A stretch of DNA of 64,000 nt, taken from NCBI RefSeq assembly GCF_051020975.1, contig NC_135043.1:6572001-6636000 (forward strand). Reading direction: 5' to 3'. Position numbers and translations under genes: made by a program. Source of the stretch: Osmia lignaria lignaria (taxonomy: Eukaryota > Arthropoda > Insecta > Hymenoptera > Megachilidae). Of the stretch, positions 12,215 through 26,568 are shown piece by piece. Under the pieces are notes generated by a model. That model was not told where the DNA came from. It saw only the letters and a program-made list of their open reading frames with translations, and ran no database searches. Numbering within the stretch: position 1 is the stretch's first letter; each line of letters starts with the position of its first letter.

Positions 12215-15200
12215 TTTTTCTGTCCTCCAAAAGAGAGTGTCTACTTTCTCCTGGTTGTTTGTGAATCTATCAAGAGCGTAGCCGCTAGTTGACGCGCAAG
12301 CTCTCACGAATCATCCCCCAAACGTCGGGACCCCCCTTCGAGTAATCGCTCTTCTGTTTGTTTGTTGTTCTGGTTTGATTCTTTCGCGAGGCGTACCGTG
12401 AAGGGGTCCGCGGTATAGGTCAATGGGAAACTAATTGTCGGCGTTTCGAGGGTGCGCGCACGGTCTGAGGGGGGGTTTCCGTTGCTGTTTCGAGGGTTGA
12501 TTCGAGGGTGCATGGGGAAGTCCTGACCACTCGACGAGAATCGACTCGAAGGAGCCAACGCTGGACTCGAGTGCGTTCGAGAAACAATACGATTCTTCCC
12601 TTCCTTATGCTCTCATTTTCAGTACGCGTAAATATTTCTTTTTTTTCTACGTTATAATTGGAAATTCCAATTCTCCACTGGCAACCGGGTAACCGTGATA
12701 AAGATGCCAATATCGATGAAATAGTATGCCGGTGCTCTATGCATTAAGGGAATCCAGAGAATCGGGGGCGTGGTAATGGAAGACAGCTACCATCTGGGGC
12801 ATCCGGGCATATTTATATCCGCGAACGTTTCGCATCATCGTAGGCGGCGTAAAAAATTCTCGAAATTGCAGCAGGGCCCTCGCTCGAGGCCACCACTTAC
12901 CGCGTTCTTTAAGCCCTCTATCCCGGCCAACATGTAAAGTACCGATATTATGTATTTATTATAATGCGATCCAGACTCAGGCCGATCGAGCCGACCGCGT
13001 TGTTCGAGGGCCCTCCAGCACGAAGAGCATCCCGACGCGAGTGAAAGAGAGGGAAGAGACGAGGAGGAGAAGAGGGATAATCAATTTATCACTGCAGGTG
13101 CCTCCGCGCATTTACATACACGAGGACCGACGGTCCGTGGTCGTCGTTACCTCGGCGTCGTCGCTCTTTTCGCATTCTCCGCGCAGTTATTCGCGCCGCT
13201 ACAAATTGCCGCGCTGAAACTCCATGCAAATTTCCTCTTTGATCGCTTTACACGGTCGATCATTTGGCCGCACCGGGAAAAGTAGCGGGTACGCGGGCCG
13301 AGTTTTCGATACGCTTGAATATTCATCCTCGATAAATTTCCTCCTTGTTCCTTCGTTTCGTTTAATCGGGTATCAACCGGGTATCCCTGACGAAGAATCC
13401 TTCGCGGTACCCTTGCGAAACCTCTACGAAACGGCAAGGTAATGACCTTGGCCCAGCTCGGAATCGGAACGTTTATAAATTCGTCGTATTCATTAATCAC
13501 GATGAGACAGGGGTCGCGGGTCGAAAATAACTTTTATGTAACTCGTGGAACGTTGACGCGGTGAAGATCAACGTCCTCTATCGACCATTTTAATAGGGCT
13601 GTTTCTGTAATATCTGTTTCTAATTATATTGCAAGGAGCGTTAATTTTTAACGAGGGCTATTTATAATACTTTCTGTCCATTTCAAGTTCGATCCTCTGA
13701 CCACGCGCTGGATCTACTCTTCAAGTTTATCAATCCTTTTCAATCCTTCTCAACAGTTAACCGAGCCGCGCGGATTCGAATAAAATTCTATACTGATTAT
13801 CCCAGGGGGTATCGGATCCGTCGTAAACGATCATCGTTTCCCGTGTTTCCCGTGTCGACTCGGCGAGTCCCCGGGAACTTTTTTTCGCCGCGATTTCAGC
13901 GACATCGAGTCGAGGGAAGGCGGTAAAATAATCGTAAAGTAACGGAAGGTCTCGCCCACGCGACGCTGCATATTCGTCGAACACCTACTTCTTCTATCTG
14001 CATATCGGCCAGCACGAGCCTCTTTCCCTTCCCGTTTTCTTGCGATCCGCTCGTTTCGGCCTCTCGTGAGATAGCTACGTGCCGTGCGAGCCGTTCCATA
14101 CCGCCATAAGGGGTTAGGTTTACGAGCCGAGCCGGGTGTCGATATCGTCGTCGTTCACCTCGTCGTGGTCGTGTCGTTTCCAGCTTGCCTGACCTCGCTC
14201 CTTCCACATCCGTGCATCCTGTCTTCGGCTATTTACTCGTTGGAAATCTGTTTCAAAGTTACTCACCGGTTCAGCGTTCACTTTGGTAAGAGGGAAATCG
14301 ACGGTTTAAAGGGAGTAGCTACTCTTCGGGGTGACTTATGCGTCGAGTCAAAGACGGGGACGATTCTCGCGCGGCGAAGAAAGAAAGGGGAAGAGAAAAT
14401 TTCGGTATCCGACTGGTTGTCGTCGTGGCCGTTTACATGGTGCTCGTTTTTGTCGCAGCTGTCGCTGTTTTGTCTGCGATGAGCTTCTGCCGTGGCTAAG
14501 GCTCGCGGCAACCAAGCCGAACGCCTTGTTTTTGCCGCTATTTTCGTGCCGTTAAAAATGCATCCATCGGGACGCGTCAACGTGCTCATTCGCCGTCGCG
14601 TCGTCGACCTTTCCTCGGCATCCTCTTCAACACGGATGCTTCTTCATCGTTGACGTTCAACGTGTCACACCGTGACTCTTCCCGAGAAGTATCCGACCCG
14701 ACCGTTCCTTTTCTTTTCTCTGTTGCATCATTCGTCGGATATACATCGCGGACGGAATCGACGGTTATTCGTCGTTCGGCTATTTCAGTTTTCGAGGGTG
14801 CCTTCTTCGCGTCCCGTCGCGACCATCCACTTTTCAGTCGTACGAAAATAATAGAAACTAATCGTTCGCCTCTGTCCTACCGATCGGCGATCCCTTGATC
14901 CCACCCGGACTTTACACGGTGCGGAGAAAAAACGCTCGATCGAATTGAGAGACAAGAGGAAGGACGGAAAAAGAGGAACGTGTAACGAAGAGAGTAGAAA
15001 GGAGACAGAAGCTGGGAGATACGCGTTGCCCGGAGGTTAGACGTACGTAAGATGGAGTCTGGTTTGATGGAATGCTGCCTCCATCCCACGAACACGCACG
15101 GCCCTCCTCTAACTTCTTTCCTCCCGTTCCTCTCTTCACGGGATGTTCAGCACCTCTCTCCCACCTTCACTGAAACATATGTGTGCGAGCCTGTGTTAAG

Positions 15201-18200
15201 ACGACTCTCGCGCTTTCGAGAGCCGACCAAAGAGTCTCTGGAACAGCGGGGAACGAAGGAAAGAACGATCCGTATCCACCTAAGGCAGCCAATGAGACGT
15301 ACCGCCATATTAGGCGGTCGTATATGCGCCGCGAAACGTTCCGCGCGTACGCTTCAAATGGAGATAATAATCGCGCCGAGCTGATTAGACGAACGTCCGC
15401 GGATTCCTAGACAGCTTTCCAATCACCGACGCCACTTCGCGTATCCTTATGGGTTCTCGGTGTCTCTGTGTATGCTCGTATTAGGACCACGCTGTTATTA
15501 AGCCTTCGCGAAGAGTTATTTGACGAAAGTTTTCGTCGTACACCTTCACCTTTCGCGAACCTGTTGTATAATAGCTGCGTTCTCGCAAAAATTTTAATGG
15601 CTTAAAACGCGGTAACTCGGCCACGATCTCCTGCGACCAGGGTACAATCTCGCGCCAGGTATTGTTCGATAGAAACCGAGGGTCCGTCGAGATGGCAGAT
15701 CCGGCAGAGATAAGCGTACTCCGGATGATGTATCGCCGGCGATGCCTCGCTGCGCCAGTTGATCGTAAGTACCCGTTTCGACTCTCGGTACCGCGCCGCT
15801 TCCCGTTCGAGCACCCTTGAGATTCGAGCAGCCATTCGATATCCGCTACAAGCTGTTTCGTACACCACCCCTTTCCATCATCCGAAAGATTGCTTCGTCG
15901 AAGATTGTTGTAAAATGATTTTGGAATTTTCATTGGAGTTAATGATTTTTCGTGAAATAGAAGTAAAGTAAAATAAAGAATAATTTATTTTCCCCAATGG
16001 AGGATAGGACGGGGTCGACCTTTCTGGCTTTCGACAAACTTTCCATTACACGTCCGATCCCTGACGGGACGATACACGGTCACGCCCCCATAACGCGCCC
16101 TTGCCCCACAGGGATGTAAGTCACCGGAGCACTTAAGCGAGTCCAGACTAGCCGCTGAATAACGCGGCGCGTCCAAAAGACGGGCGGCAACAAACTACCT
16201 TTTTCTACATCGTCCTCTTCCCATTCGGCTCCCTCGTGGTTGAAATTTTTCTTCGTATACCCGTCGGTCGTCCATGGACAGGAGGAAAAAGCAAAGCGTG
16301 TTAATCAGACGGAAACAAGAGACTATGGAAATAGAAAGGGTGAACGGTAAATCACGTTTACAACGTTCGCCGAAGTTATCGACGGGTTTATGGGAAATTA
16401 AGGGCAGTTCGAGCGGAGAGCAAAGTCGCGTCATCATCGTCGCTCGAACGATGCCGAGCTTTCTGATGCCTGCTTTCCAGCGGCGAATTTGTCGGCCAGT
16501 GTTTTATTATACGGGAGAATTGAAAGGGGCAGGGGGTGGTTTGCGAAACGGGTACCGTAATAAAACGGACGGCGAGCGCTAAACGTGTCACTCAACGTCA
16601 CGGATAGATGCGTGTGGGACGATGGTTCGATTCTAGTCGTAGCGGAATAGCGAGAGTTTTGTTTCTGACCGAGAGCGGAAATTGCATCGAAACAGTTACA
16701 ACTGTCGCTCGACTCGGCTGCGACTAGCTGAAGCTAGCGATCATCGTCCATCCAGACGGATATTGATTTCCCACCATATTTTTTCCTCTCAAATTCCAAA
16801 ATAAGTTTATCACAACTTAACCCAATTACGCGTGTCGTCGGGTATCCTCTAAAGAAACTAATGTCCTCGATAATCATTCTCGGCTAACAGTGTCTCATCC
16901 TCGTGACCGTGGGACATTACAGTCGCGTTGTCCTTCCGTGTTCCCTGATAATTTATGACCCCGCGATGGCCGTTGATACGAAAAGTCTCGGTCGTGATAT
17001 CGACCAAACTTCTCGTGGTCGAAGCAAATTCCATTCGATCCAGCCTAAGCTCGCATCCTAATATCGCCGGGGGCCCCGTTGTCGATCCCGAGGAACCCCT
17101 AATGGCGATGCGTCGAAAACGTCGGGCTCCGAGCAAAAGGAATGAGAAAGATGGCAGAACAGTGGTGGACCGGTCGAGCGACGCTGACGGGTCAGCATGA
17201 ATAATGTCGACTCATTATTCTTTCGGTGGGGGGATTTATCAGGTCGAAGGCACCGATAACGCACTCTTTTCGTTCGCTCGTTCCGCCGGGGAAGATGCGG
17301 TCGGAGATAGCTATGCATTTATGCGCGTTGGCGGAGGCAGAGGATCATGGATGGAGGAAGAAAAAGCGGGAGGTATGGTTCTTCCTTTCTCATTCAACTG
17401 CTTCTAACCCCCATTTGCTAGGTTTACCAATTTCTTCTTTGATCTGAAATTTGGAAAATTTGATTCTTTTCAAAAGATTTATTTTGTTTCCTGTGATAAA
17501 AAGTCTAAAATTTCAAGTTTGCAATCCCGTCTCGTTCGCTTCCTCCTTTTTCTTCTGTTGTTTCTCGTCCCGTTTCGAGCGGGTTCTGCGTATATCGGTG
17601 GAACAGACGGTATGATAGTTAGCAGAGGTCCTTCTCGGTTCGGTTTCTGCAGGGCGCTAACAAGACGGGCCTGCGGGCCAGCAGCGGTGAGTTATGGGCC
17701 CGCGTGTGCACCACCGACACAATGTGTGCGAGCGGATGGTAGACGCGAGAGAACGTCGCGTCGTCGTACAATATCGCGCTTCGTCTCGTTTGGATAGGAT
17801 ATAGAGGGGCATAGCAGAGCTGTCGCCAGTTTTCTGGCTCATTACTGGCCACCGGCGCCCATTTCTCTTTACTCCCTCTTCGTTACGCTCGCTCCTGTTG
17901 CTGTTTCTCTTTCGGCCGGGCCAAGAACCCGCGTTCGTATCGGTGCAGGCTTCGGGGACGAATTTCTAGCCGACTTGACTGATCGCTGATATTAAGACTT
18001 TCGCGGTTCTACACCTTTCTCTCGGTGCGATAATTAGCCGGTTAATGGAGCGGTCCGCGAACGAACGGGCGCATTGATCTTCTTGGCAATTTCATGAAAC
18101 TTTGTTATATTCAAGGAAATCAATTTTGAAGAGAACGCGCTTTTGTTTCGCTGTATATTCGTGTACCATTGACGATAATCAAACGAGATTGTAAGATGGT

Positions 18201-21200
18201 CGCGATATTGGTACACAAGTTGGATCGCGTCTCTAGTAAATATAGATAGCGACCGTTCGAGGGGGAGTTTCGACGCGTTCGCACCCGATTAGGTTATAAA
18301 TATGTGGCAGAAGGGCCACTGGAAATAAACGGGAGTTAACGCGTCGTGATGCATGACGAAAAGTTTAAACGCGTCGCGACACCGCACACGGTGACAAAAA
18401 GTAAACCCTTCCGTTCGTCTCGAAACTCCGCCGTCTTTCTCTCTTTCTCTGCTCACTAATTCCAAGACGAAAGCCGATATGTACAAGTTCGAGACACGTG
18501 CTCGTCACATGTAGAGAAAGCGTCGGATCCCCGTAAGTCAAGATGCAGAAGGAAGAAGAGGTTCGTGAGTAGAGCGCCGCGACGTCGCCGAGCGTCTATC
18601 CACCGGTGGTCCATCGCTCCGGCAACACTTTTATTTCTACCAGACCGATTTTATCGCCTATTCCACGAACGAACGTTTCCACTTCGAGACGACTCGAAAC
18701 GATAATCGAATGCGGTGCTTCGCATTCCCGATTTTTACATCGCGATCAAATGCAACTTCGCTTAGCATAGAAATTACATTTCCCTTAATGAACGTTCGAG
18801 CAAGTCGTGTCCGTCTCGTGGATGAAACGACGAAGAGCGAGCGTTCGATGTCTCACGAAGGTGTCGCGTAAGGGGTCATCGTTGGCGTGTCGCGTTATTA
18901 ATTCGCCCCGGTAGTCCCAATTAAGACGGAGCCTCACGTTCCGCCGGTAATTATCATTGTAACAGCGTCGTTCGCAACGGCAGCACATCAGCGAACCCGC
19001 AGCAACCGTCCTCTCGCTCCCGTGGCATTAATTAGCGCAATCTCCGTACGTGCTTGGCTGCCAGCATCGGCCACACTCTGATATCTCTCGTTGCTTTCTA
19101 CGTTTCTCGTTACGTTTCACCTTCCATTACGGACGCTGCGCCGGTAGACAAGCTTAACCGTGTATCGGTCGCGAGGATCGCGCGTCTCAAGATTCGAATC
19201 TCCTCTTCTCGATTTGCATGCCGCGATAATTTCGCGTCCTCCTCGTCGTCGAAACGTCAGCCGAGATATCGCGTTACCACCGACAACGTTAATGCTCGCG
19301 TTAACTAAGTCCTGATCGTTATTTGCTAGCCTAGGATTTTTTTTTCGGCATCTTCGATCGTGATAAAGTGTACCACGAATAATAGTCCGGTAGATGTAAA
19401 ATCGAAGGAGGAAATTGATAATGGCACTAATTCGAAGCGTCGAGTTGGTTTCCTTTGGAACTTCAGACGACGTAGCTCCTTTAATCCGTGTCGTTTTCTA
19501 TAGGGCCGACGGGGAAACGTCGATACAAATCGGCGATTTATCACGTGGATTGTTAGCGGATAAGTATCTCGGCGGATCCTGGCGGAACTGGTAGGCCGGA
19601 CGCCTGATGAATCGTAATGCGATGTTCCCCGCGGAGCGGTCCGTCTAACCGCGACGCTCGGTCGCTTCTTCTTCGCGTTGCTACGTGTCGCGAGGTTCGC
19701 GTACGCGCGCGTAATTGATATATCCGTATACGAGGAGGAGGCACCTATGATCTCGTCGGGGCCAGCGAAGCGGCCGCCACCGCATTCGCCGCTGTCCCGC
19801 GTCCGATCGATCTGTATTCATAGGTCGTACGGCATAAAATATACTCGGCATGTCCATGAATCAGATAACTGTCACAGCCGCTCCGTCGATGTCTCAATCA
19901 ACCGCTCGCTCGATCCTCAGCTAGCCCCTTTTCTCGTCCCCGATCGCTTTCTTTCCAGGTGTATCTTCAAACTTTTTCTTCGTCGTTTGCCAGCTCCGTT
20001 TTTATTATTTTCTTTGTTATAATTGACGAGCAGTGGTTACACAAAGTGAAATTTAAATTATACACTTTGGATCTATAAATTGAAGGGTACGGCAAAAGGC
20101 GCGTTAACCTTTGACTACCGCACACTTTGCTGGCTCAACCTTTTATCTATTTTTGTCGTAAAGGTATTTCCTATTGCAAGATTTTCAATATTGTTAGACT
20201 ACTCGATGAGACGGAATCGTAGATGTTTTTTTTTCAAAGTTACGTAAGCTGGCTTTCGTCATCGAGGATTCAGTAAGATCGTAGATAGGAGCTAAAGCCT
20301 TTATCGTGATTGCAACACGATTGAGAAACGGTAGTTGCGAGTATCGATAATTGAGAAGGTAAAGCGCAACGAGATACCGTTGATAAATAATTAAAAGATT
20401 CATACGGTAACATTCCTTGATTATGTAAAGTAGAAGTGAACAGCGTTTGATACGATCGGCTTCGATGCTTTGTTAGATTCAGATACTTATCATTTCTTAC
20501 TTCGAACCAAACTACGTGGTAATTTATTTGCCAATTAATTCGCAATAAAAGGTTTCAGAATACCAACTGGAAATTCTATTTCGTACGGTCATTTAGATTA
20601 TTACAAACTAAGAAGGTACTCTGGTTTGTCTGTTAATTACGGGCTATATTTTACAGCCGAGCTACATTGTTGGCCCGTTCGAGAAAAGTGCATCGTAATT
20701 CTTCGAGCGTTGTCAGCCGCACGTTGAACGCGTTCGACGGAGCATGAAGTGCCAAATAATTTCGAGAAACGAAGACTTGGTCCCTTACGAGATCTATTAA
20801 TAGTTTCTATTTCGACTTGATAAATAAACGGCGGACATCCGACGTTTACCGGTTGACGAGTAGCGTCAGGTGTCGAAAAACGCGTGTTTCTCTTTCGACC
20901 ACTTGGACCGTTCGCCGTTTCGTTTCAACGTTTTCCCAAGTTTGTGTAAACAATGATGAAAATCGGAGCACGTTCGATCACCGGGGACGTTTCGGAGCGT
21001 TTTTCGAAAAATCACAAAACACGCTCGGACGAGGCTCGGTATTCCAGGAATCCAGCAACTCTGCTCGTTAATCCGTACAAATTCGGTATCCTCCTTCTTT
21101 CCTTCGACCCTTCGACTCGCGTTCTCCGCGACCGTTTCACGATAGGTCGGTATTTTCGTCTTCGAGTCGGCTCTCATTCCCTGGCGACGATCTCTTGCGT

Positions 21201-24200
21201 CATCGGGGCTACAGGAATTTCGTGAAAACTCGCCCGATGGCGGACCAAGAAGAGAGACCTATTTCGAGAGACGATTATTCGCACTACCCATGCTATATAG
21301 CTTATTTTAATGAGAGAAATGTTCGGTTTCACGGTGGTGGGAGAGCGCAATCGTTTCTTCAGCGATGGATAATCAGCCGGTGTCTAGGTGGGACAAGGCA
21401 TAGCCAGGATACTAAGCAAAGCGTAACGAGCGTGTCCGAGTGTCGCACGGCGAAAGGTTAACGCTGGCGGCCGCAGCATACTAAATTATCCCCGTCGCTC
21501 GGCTCATTTGTAAGACAAACTCCTACAAAGTGTGCGCGCCGCTGTGCACGGCGACGCGGGCCGATTTTGTTGCCGCGGGACGCCGTCACCGCGACACCGC
21601 GGACGCCTCGTCTCTCCCACGATCGCCGATTAATCTTTCGGTTAAGCAGATTCTCGGATTAAGCGGCTTGTCGGCCTTGTCGCATCGTGCCGCGACCGCG
21701 ACCGCTCGAGATACGTTCACGCCACGGCAAATCGACCGAGGCGATGTTCAACCGCGCGACCGCCGGAAGAGGGCTGGCTCTCGTATGAAAAAAAAAAAAG
21801 AGGGAACCAACCACGCAGGGAGTACAGGGTGGGCCACGATCCGTCGAGCTGCATTTCTCATCGACGAAAATAGTTTTGGAATCGTCGAACGAGGCCTCTG
21901 CCCGTGCTAGCTTGTCGAGGCCGAACGAATACGCGTGTTTTGGTCCGTTGACCCCTTTCGAGACTTTCAGTTGCTTGAGAAACATTTTTCTATTTCCTTG
22001 AGGAGCTTTTCTATCTCAGTCCACCATTTACTAGGTCATTTCTCTACTTACAGAGGGTGTAATTTCGAATGATTCTGAACTTAACAAAGGTGGGTGAGAG
22101 TTTCAACGAAGGGTGATTTTATAGCGCTCGAATCTAAAACATACAGGGGAATGACTATATTTTGTAGCCTGGGCGCGTAAAAAACCAGGTAAAAACGCTA
22201 GGAACGTTTTATTGCGTATATTACATCATACAAAAGCATGGGATATTAAATTTTCCACTTAACGAGTCTCGTTCTTTGTTGCGCGTTTTATTTATTTATT
22301 TTTTTTTTTCGGCGTGACGTTCACCGTGTGTTTTGAAAAATGAAATATGCGTGCATACATATCGGGGGCTTGATTTAACCCCTTTCATATTTCACATCCT
22401 CTAATATCAATAAATAAATCCCGAGCTTTAACGGTGATATTTTGTCAAATTTCAACGACGTTACTCGTTGCAATTTGCCTGAAAATAATCCGCCGATATA
22501 GTTGCCTTCCACGCTGAATTATACTTAGAAGTAATCCCGCTATCGTCCACTGCCAAGTCGGTTGCCAAAACTTCTGATGTACACGGAAAATTTTACTAAA
22601 CTTTCCGTTTGCTTTAGGTAATGATTGGAATGATATCAAATCGATACTATTAATAATTCCCGCGACAGCCGATAGAAAAATCCAAAATTAGCAGCGCACC
22701 CTCGCACGAAAAGAAACCCATGCGACGCGTTGAAACATGATATCCGCAGAGGTGTACCGTACTTATTCTCCTTCGTTTCCTCTTTCGTTCTTCCGCGGGT
22801 GGCAGCAAATAAATGTCCCGGTATCCGGTATGCATTCTCTACCTCCGCGACGGTGGTGCAAGATCGGGACGGTTTCACGCTGTACTCGCGCGGGTCGATG
22901 GGTTCGAAGCGGATCCACGCGGTTGTACGATGGCACAGGGATGAGGTGGCGCGAGAGGAAAGGAAGAAAGGGAAGAAGCCGACGGGAACAGGGTCCTCGG
23001 TTCGACGGGATGGGAATAAGGAGTTTATTTTCGGTGGCCATATGCGCAGTTTATTTCGACGGTCCGCGTCGGCCACACCAAATAGAGCTAGAGATCCAAG
23101 GAACACGTATAGTGTTCGATGGTCGAGCCTCCGTTCGTTTGGCTGTCGTCATCGGCCGGAGGATCCCTTTTGTCCGAGCTGCACTCGTGGGTCGCCGGTA
23201 AAAATGACGGCTCGCGAGGCGTGACGTTAATTGCTACCTGCTATCCACTGAATAATCGTGTTATCGTGGCGTTTACGCCTGCCCGTGGCGTACTTTTCTC
23301 GCTAATGATCACGTACGTCCGCTTCATTGGTTTCCGATCACGATTATTACCATCATTGCCGCTTATTATTTCCACGACCAACCGCGGTGGTGCTCGCTCG
23401 AGCGTCCACGCTGCCGGCTCTTCTCATTCCGATTCTGCCACGATCAGACGTTAGAAAGTTTTATCGAACCGCGACAACCACCGAGTATTTTCATTGATAG
23501 CAAAAGACGCTTTCCAGGGCGCGCGTTTCGTTCGCGTCCGCGTCGTTCGACCTCTCGAAATAGCGAATAGTCAGGCCGCCGTGAGACTCGGCTTATTCTT
23601 GACCCATCGGCTAAGTATAGCCCGCGACAGCTCGAAAGAAAGAAGCACGAGGAGAGACAGAGAATGGTATTCTCCTCTCGACGTCCGCGTTGGTCGACAG
23701 GAGGACCTGGTTGATTCTCTTCGCGTCTGATCTCCGTAGGGGAGAAACGGTGTAAACGTATAATTGGCTGCACTTAAATCTCTATAACGCGGCAGTAAAA
23801 ATGCGCGGTGCGCCGCGTAAATCAACACGAGTACGATATGGCTTGGATGGCGGTGCCCCTCTGTTGCGACCGACTCGTAAACGCGTCGTACGGGCCGAGA
23901 GTACACGCGCGCAACGCCCGATGCCGCGCACAATTTTCGCGACTTTTCCTCTCGCGATTTATCGCCCCGCTAAATTTCAACCAGCCGCGCGATCCCTTTC
24001 GTTTCCGACGAACTACGACGAACTCGTCCCGTACACGCAGGACGGTGGAAATTGTTTTCTAACGTCCCGTGTGTTTTCTAATGGTCGCGCTAGAGAGACT
24101 CTATCTCAGGATACACCGTGACTCGTCGATCTTGATCGAGTTGCCAGGGCTGAGAAACACCGGTTCCCCTTATCGGTCACGCGCGAGTAACAGCGCAGCC

Positions 24201-26184
24201 GGATTACGCGCACGATCAGGTGGGATTCTTAATTGTAATTTGTTGCTTCGACGTGGCGGGAAACTAGATACATCGTACGTTAGATGAAATCGTTGTACGG
24301 ACTCGGGTAAATTAGATAGGTGGAAATTTATCGCAGGATGTTCGATAGGAATCAAAATCTCTTGTTTGGATTACCTTGTCATAGCAGGGCGCGTAAACTT
24401 TGATAAAACTTTGTAAGTTAATTAGGAACCAGGCGAATGCTCGTTAAAAATCTAAGCGAAATAACTGCGAATGAGTTGAACTGATGTTTCTGTATCGGTA
24501 ACCCACGTGTTAGCGGTGCTTTTATCGGAAGAGCCTCGGTCACAAATCTTCTCTTCCTCGTTTCGTGCACCAGATTTGTCCCAAAGAAGCATCGACGCGT
24601 ACCAGCCTCCTTCGACACCGTATCTCTTCATCTTCCGTTTCTTGCCCAGCACGAGGAGCTTCGTTTTTCGTTTCGGATTAGTTTCTCTCGCGGAAATGAG
24701 AAATTCCTGACGTGCAGGCCAGCAACGTTGCTTCTTCGACCGATACGTCAGGGCACGGGTAACGGCAGCGTACGATCGGCACGCTACATTAACTCGATTC
24801 ACCGAGTAAATTAACTGCAATCAGGGGGACGCTCCGCTGGCCATTCCGTTATTCCGCTAGCCGGCTGCCGGCCGTTCCGCGCGCCTCTAGACCGCGTTTA
24901 TTCGCTTGCACAGGCTCGCCATTACGAGGCTGGAACAGACGAGGGTGGAGAAGGAAGAGGATCTGACGTCGTTTTTGTTGCGAGCAGCAAGGACCACCGC
25001 AAACGGCACTCTTGTCCATTGGACGAAAACAACCACCTCGAGAGAGGGAAACGGATTGACGCCGAGATTCCTGGCTCCTTGTTCAACCGACCGTGAGGAT
25101 TCATCGGGATGACGTGATTTCTCGGTCGTTATTACGCCAACGATTCCTCCTCGAAAACGCTTCTGTCATTTTTTAATGAATATTTCGTAGATCATCGATT
25201 TAGGAAGATTTGAAACAGAAAGTAAAATTCCTATCAGGGATTTGACATTGAAACGCACCGTTAATCCCATCGGTCCGTAGTATTCGATCAGATTGCAAAT
25301 CTCGTCGAATCGGGATGGCAGGTGGTCGCAGGAAGTCTGATCGAAGTCGATCGTTTTCCCTCGATTTTCCCCGGCCTTAAGTCGGTCCAGGAGAACGTCG
25401 CGTTCGGCTCGGATTTCCATCGATCTCCCGTCGTTCCGCTCCGTCCGTCGCAACGACGGACAAATTTTTCCTCCTCTTTTCGACGTGCCTCGACCGACCA
25501 CCCTTTTTCGCTCGACGAATTCAAAGTTAATCTCGGCCACGAGTCCGTTCTTCGGGGAGAGGGAGGGAGGGCTGGCTGGCCGGCGCCCCCGGGCGACCTG
25601 TCATCGTGAAACCCCTGGGAGCACCGGGCTCACCCTGATCTCTCTGTTACGATAGAACCTTGGGAACCGGAGCCTTGGGCAGCACGATAAGGCTCGGTCA
25701 TTTATAATCCGTCGGCGTAAGTAGCCTGCCGTATTCCTTTCGCGCCGATCGACAGAGAGAGAGAGAAAGGAACAAAGGGAACCTCGAACTTCCGGCCGTT
25801 CTAACGAGATCGATCGGCCGGCACACCAGGTGAATTTCGATCATCACCGTCTTCGTTAACTATCGATTTCATTTCTATACACTTCCGTAAGAATCCTTTC
25901 TTTTTTAGATATTGAAAGAATTGAACAAAATTTGTATTAGATATCGTACAAAAAGTTTGGCATCCGACGAGTTCATCAACTCCTGTCTTAATTAATGCGA
26001 GCTGAATGGATCTGACGGGAAATGGGTTCGAAGGGGCAGGGGTGTACCTGGAAATGACTCCGGTACGATAATTTATAAAAATGATATTTGCCTCGGTAAA
26101 GCGTGACCGTAAGCCGTCTTAATATCTCTCATTACCGTCTCGCTGCTCGAGTCCCCGGTGACCGTGCAATTAAAAAGCTAAGAT

Positions 26185-26195
26185 TGATAAATGAC
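26185..26195 (+). promoter_or_regulatory. TGATAAATGAC, Exd/Hox/Hth-like motif
   Basis: TGATAAAT is an Extradenticle-Hox type composite site, and it is followed directly by TGAC, the core of a Homothorax/Meis site. It lies about 370 bp before the homeodomain exon, among other ATTA-type motifs (CAATTAAAA, GAATTAATG). A single 11-bp motif can arise by chance, and no binding evidence is available here. Confidence 0.22.
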
Positions 26196-26568
26196 GGGGA
26201 ATTAATGCGCTCTGGGGGTTGGAAAATAAGGGAGGAAAAGAGGCGGCAGCCTCGGAATCGGGGCTAGAACGTTTACAGGGGGGTGGTTGAACGAAAGAGG
26301 GACAGGGTGATTGCGGGTGGCTTAATGGTGTTTGTATGCATGGGAACCGGCCTAGGGGGTGAGGTAGTTATCGCTCAGTCTACTTTGCACCGAAAATCGG
26401 GCGCTTGCTTTAAACCTCTCGAAAATCTCACCCTTAATAATATACATACGGGAATTTCGTCGAAGATCGCCTTGTGAAATTTTCTTATCACTTTTGTCGT
26501 CAACCCTTCTGCTTTAATACTGCGACCATTGTAAATTGTAAAATGAACAATATTTTAATTGATTGCAG

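Larger units (their letters stand above)
2440..26568 (+). other. hth: hth intron between exon A and homeodomain exon B (24.1 kb)
   Basis: The donor is GTAAGT at 2440. The acceptor is preceded by TTTTAATTGATTGCAG (26553-26568), with a TTAAT branch-point-like motif close to the AG. The interior has no recognisable gene on either strand. The longest open frames (up to about 165 codons) are arginine/serine-rich, lack any known domain and overlap frames on the other strand. It holds simple repeats (7121-7163, 9504-9520, 9799-9822), a possible mariner end (8586-8616), a candidate short cassette exon (6040-6078), a possible recursive splice site (12208/12209) and a homeodomain-type motif near exon B (26185-26195). 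I remember fly Hth carrying a few extra residues (DNFGTSAS) at this junction. That would need a roughly 24-nt microexon in this intron, and I could not find one by eye. Confidence 0.85.

Noticed and set aside
14388..14420. AATTTCGGTATCC as the missing fly-type NFG microexon
   Set aside because: There is no acceptor-like pyrimidine tract before it and no GT donor at the required 24-nt distance.
17651..17690. Possible 34-nt microexon between CTGCAG and CAGCG|GTGAGT
   Set aside because: The length is not a multiple of three, and in the hth phase it meets a stop codon (TAA) at once.
17519..17797. Frame with a strongly hydrophobic, signal-peptide-like start
   Set aside because: It begins at TTG, not ATG. 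The hydrophobic run is the translation of a pyrimidine-rich stretch, and the rest has no pattern.
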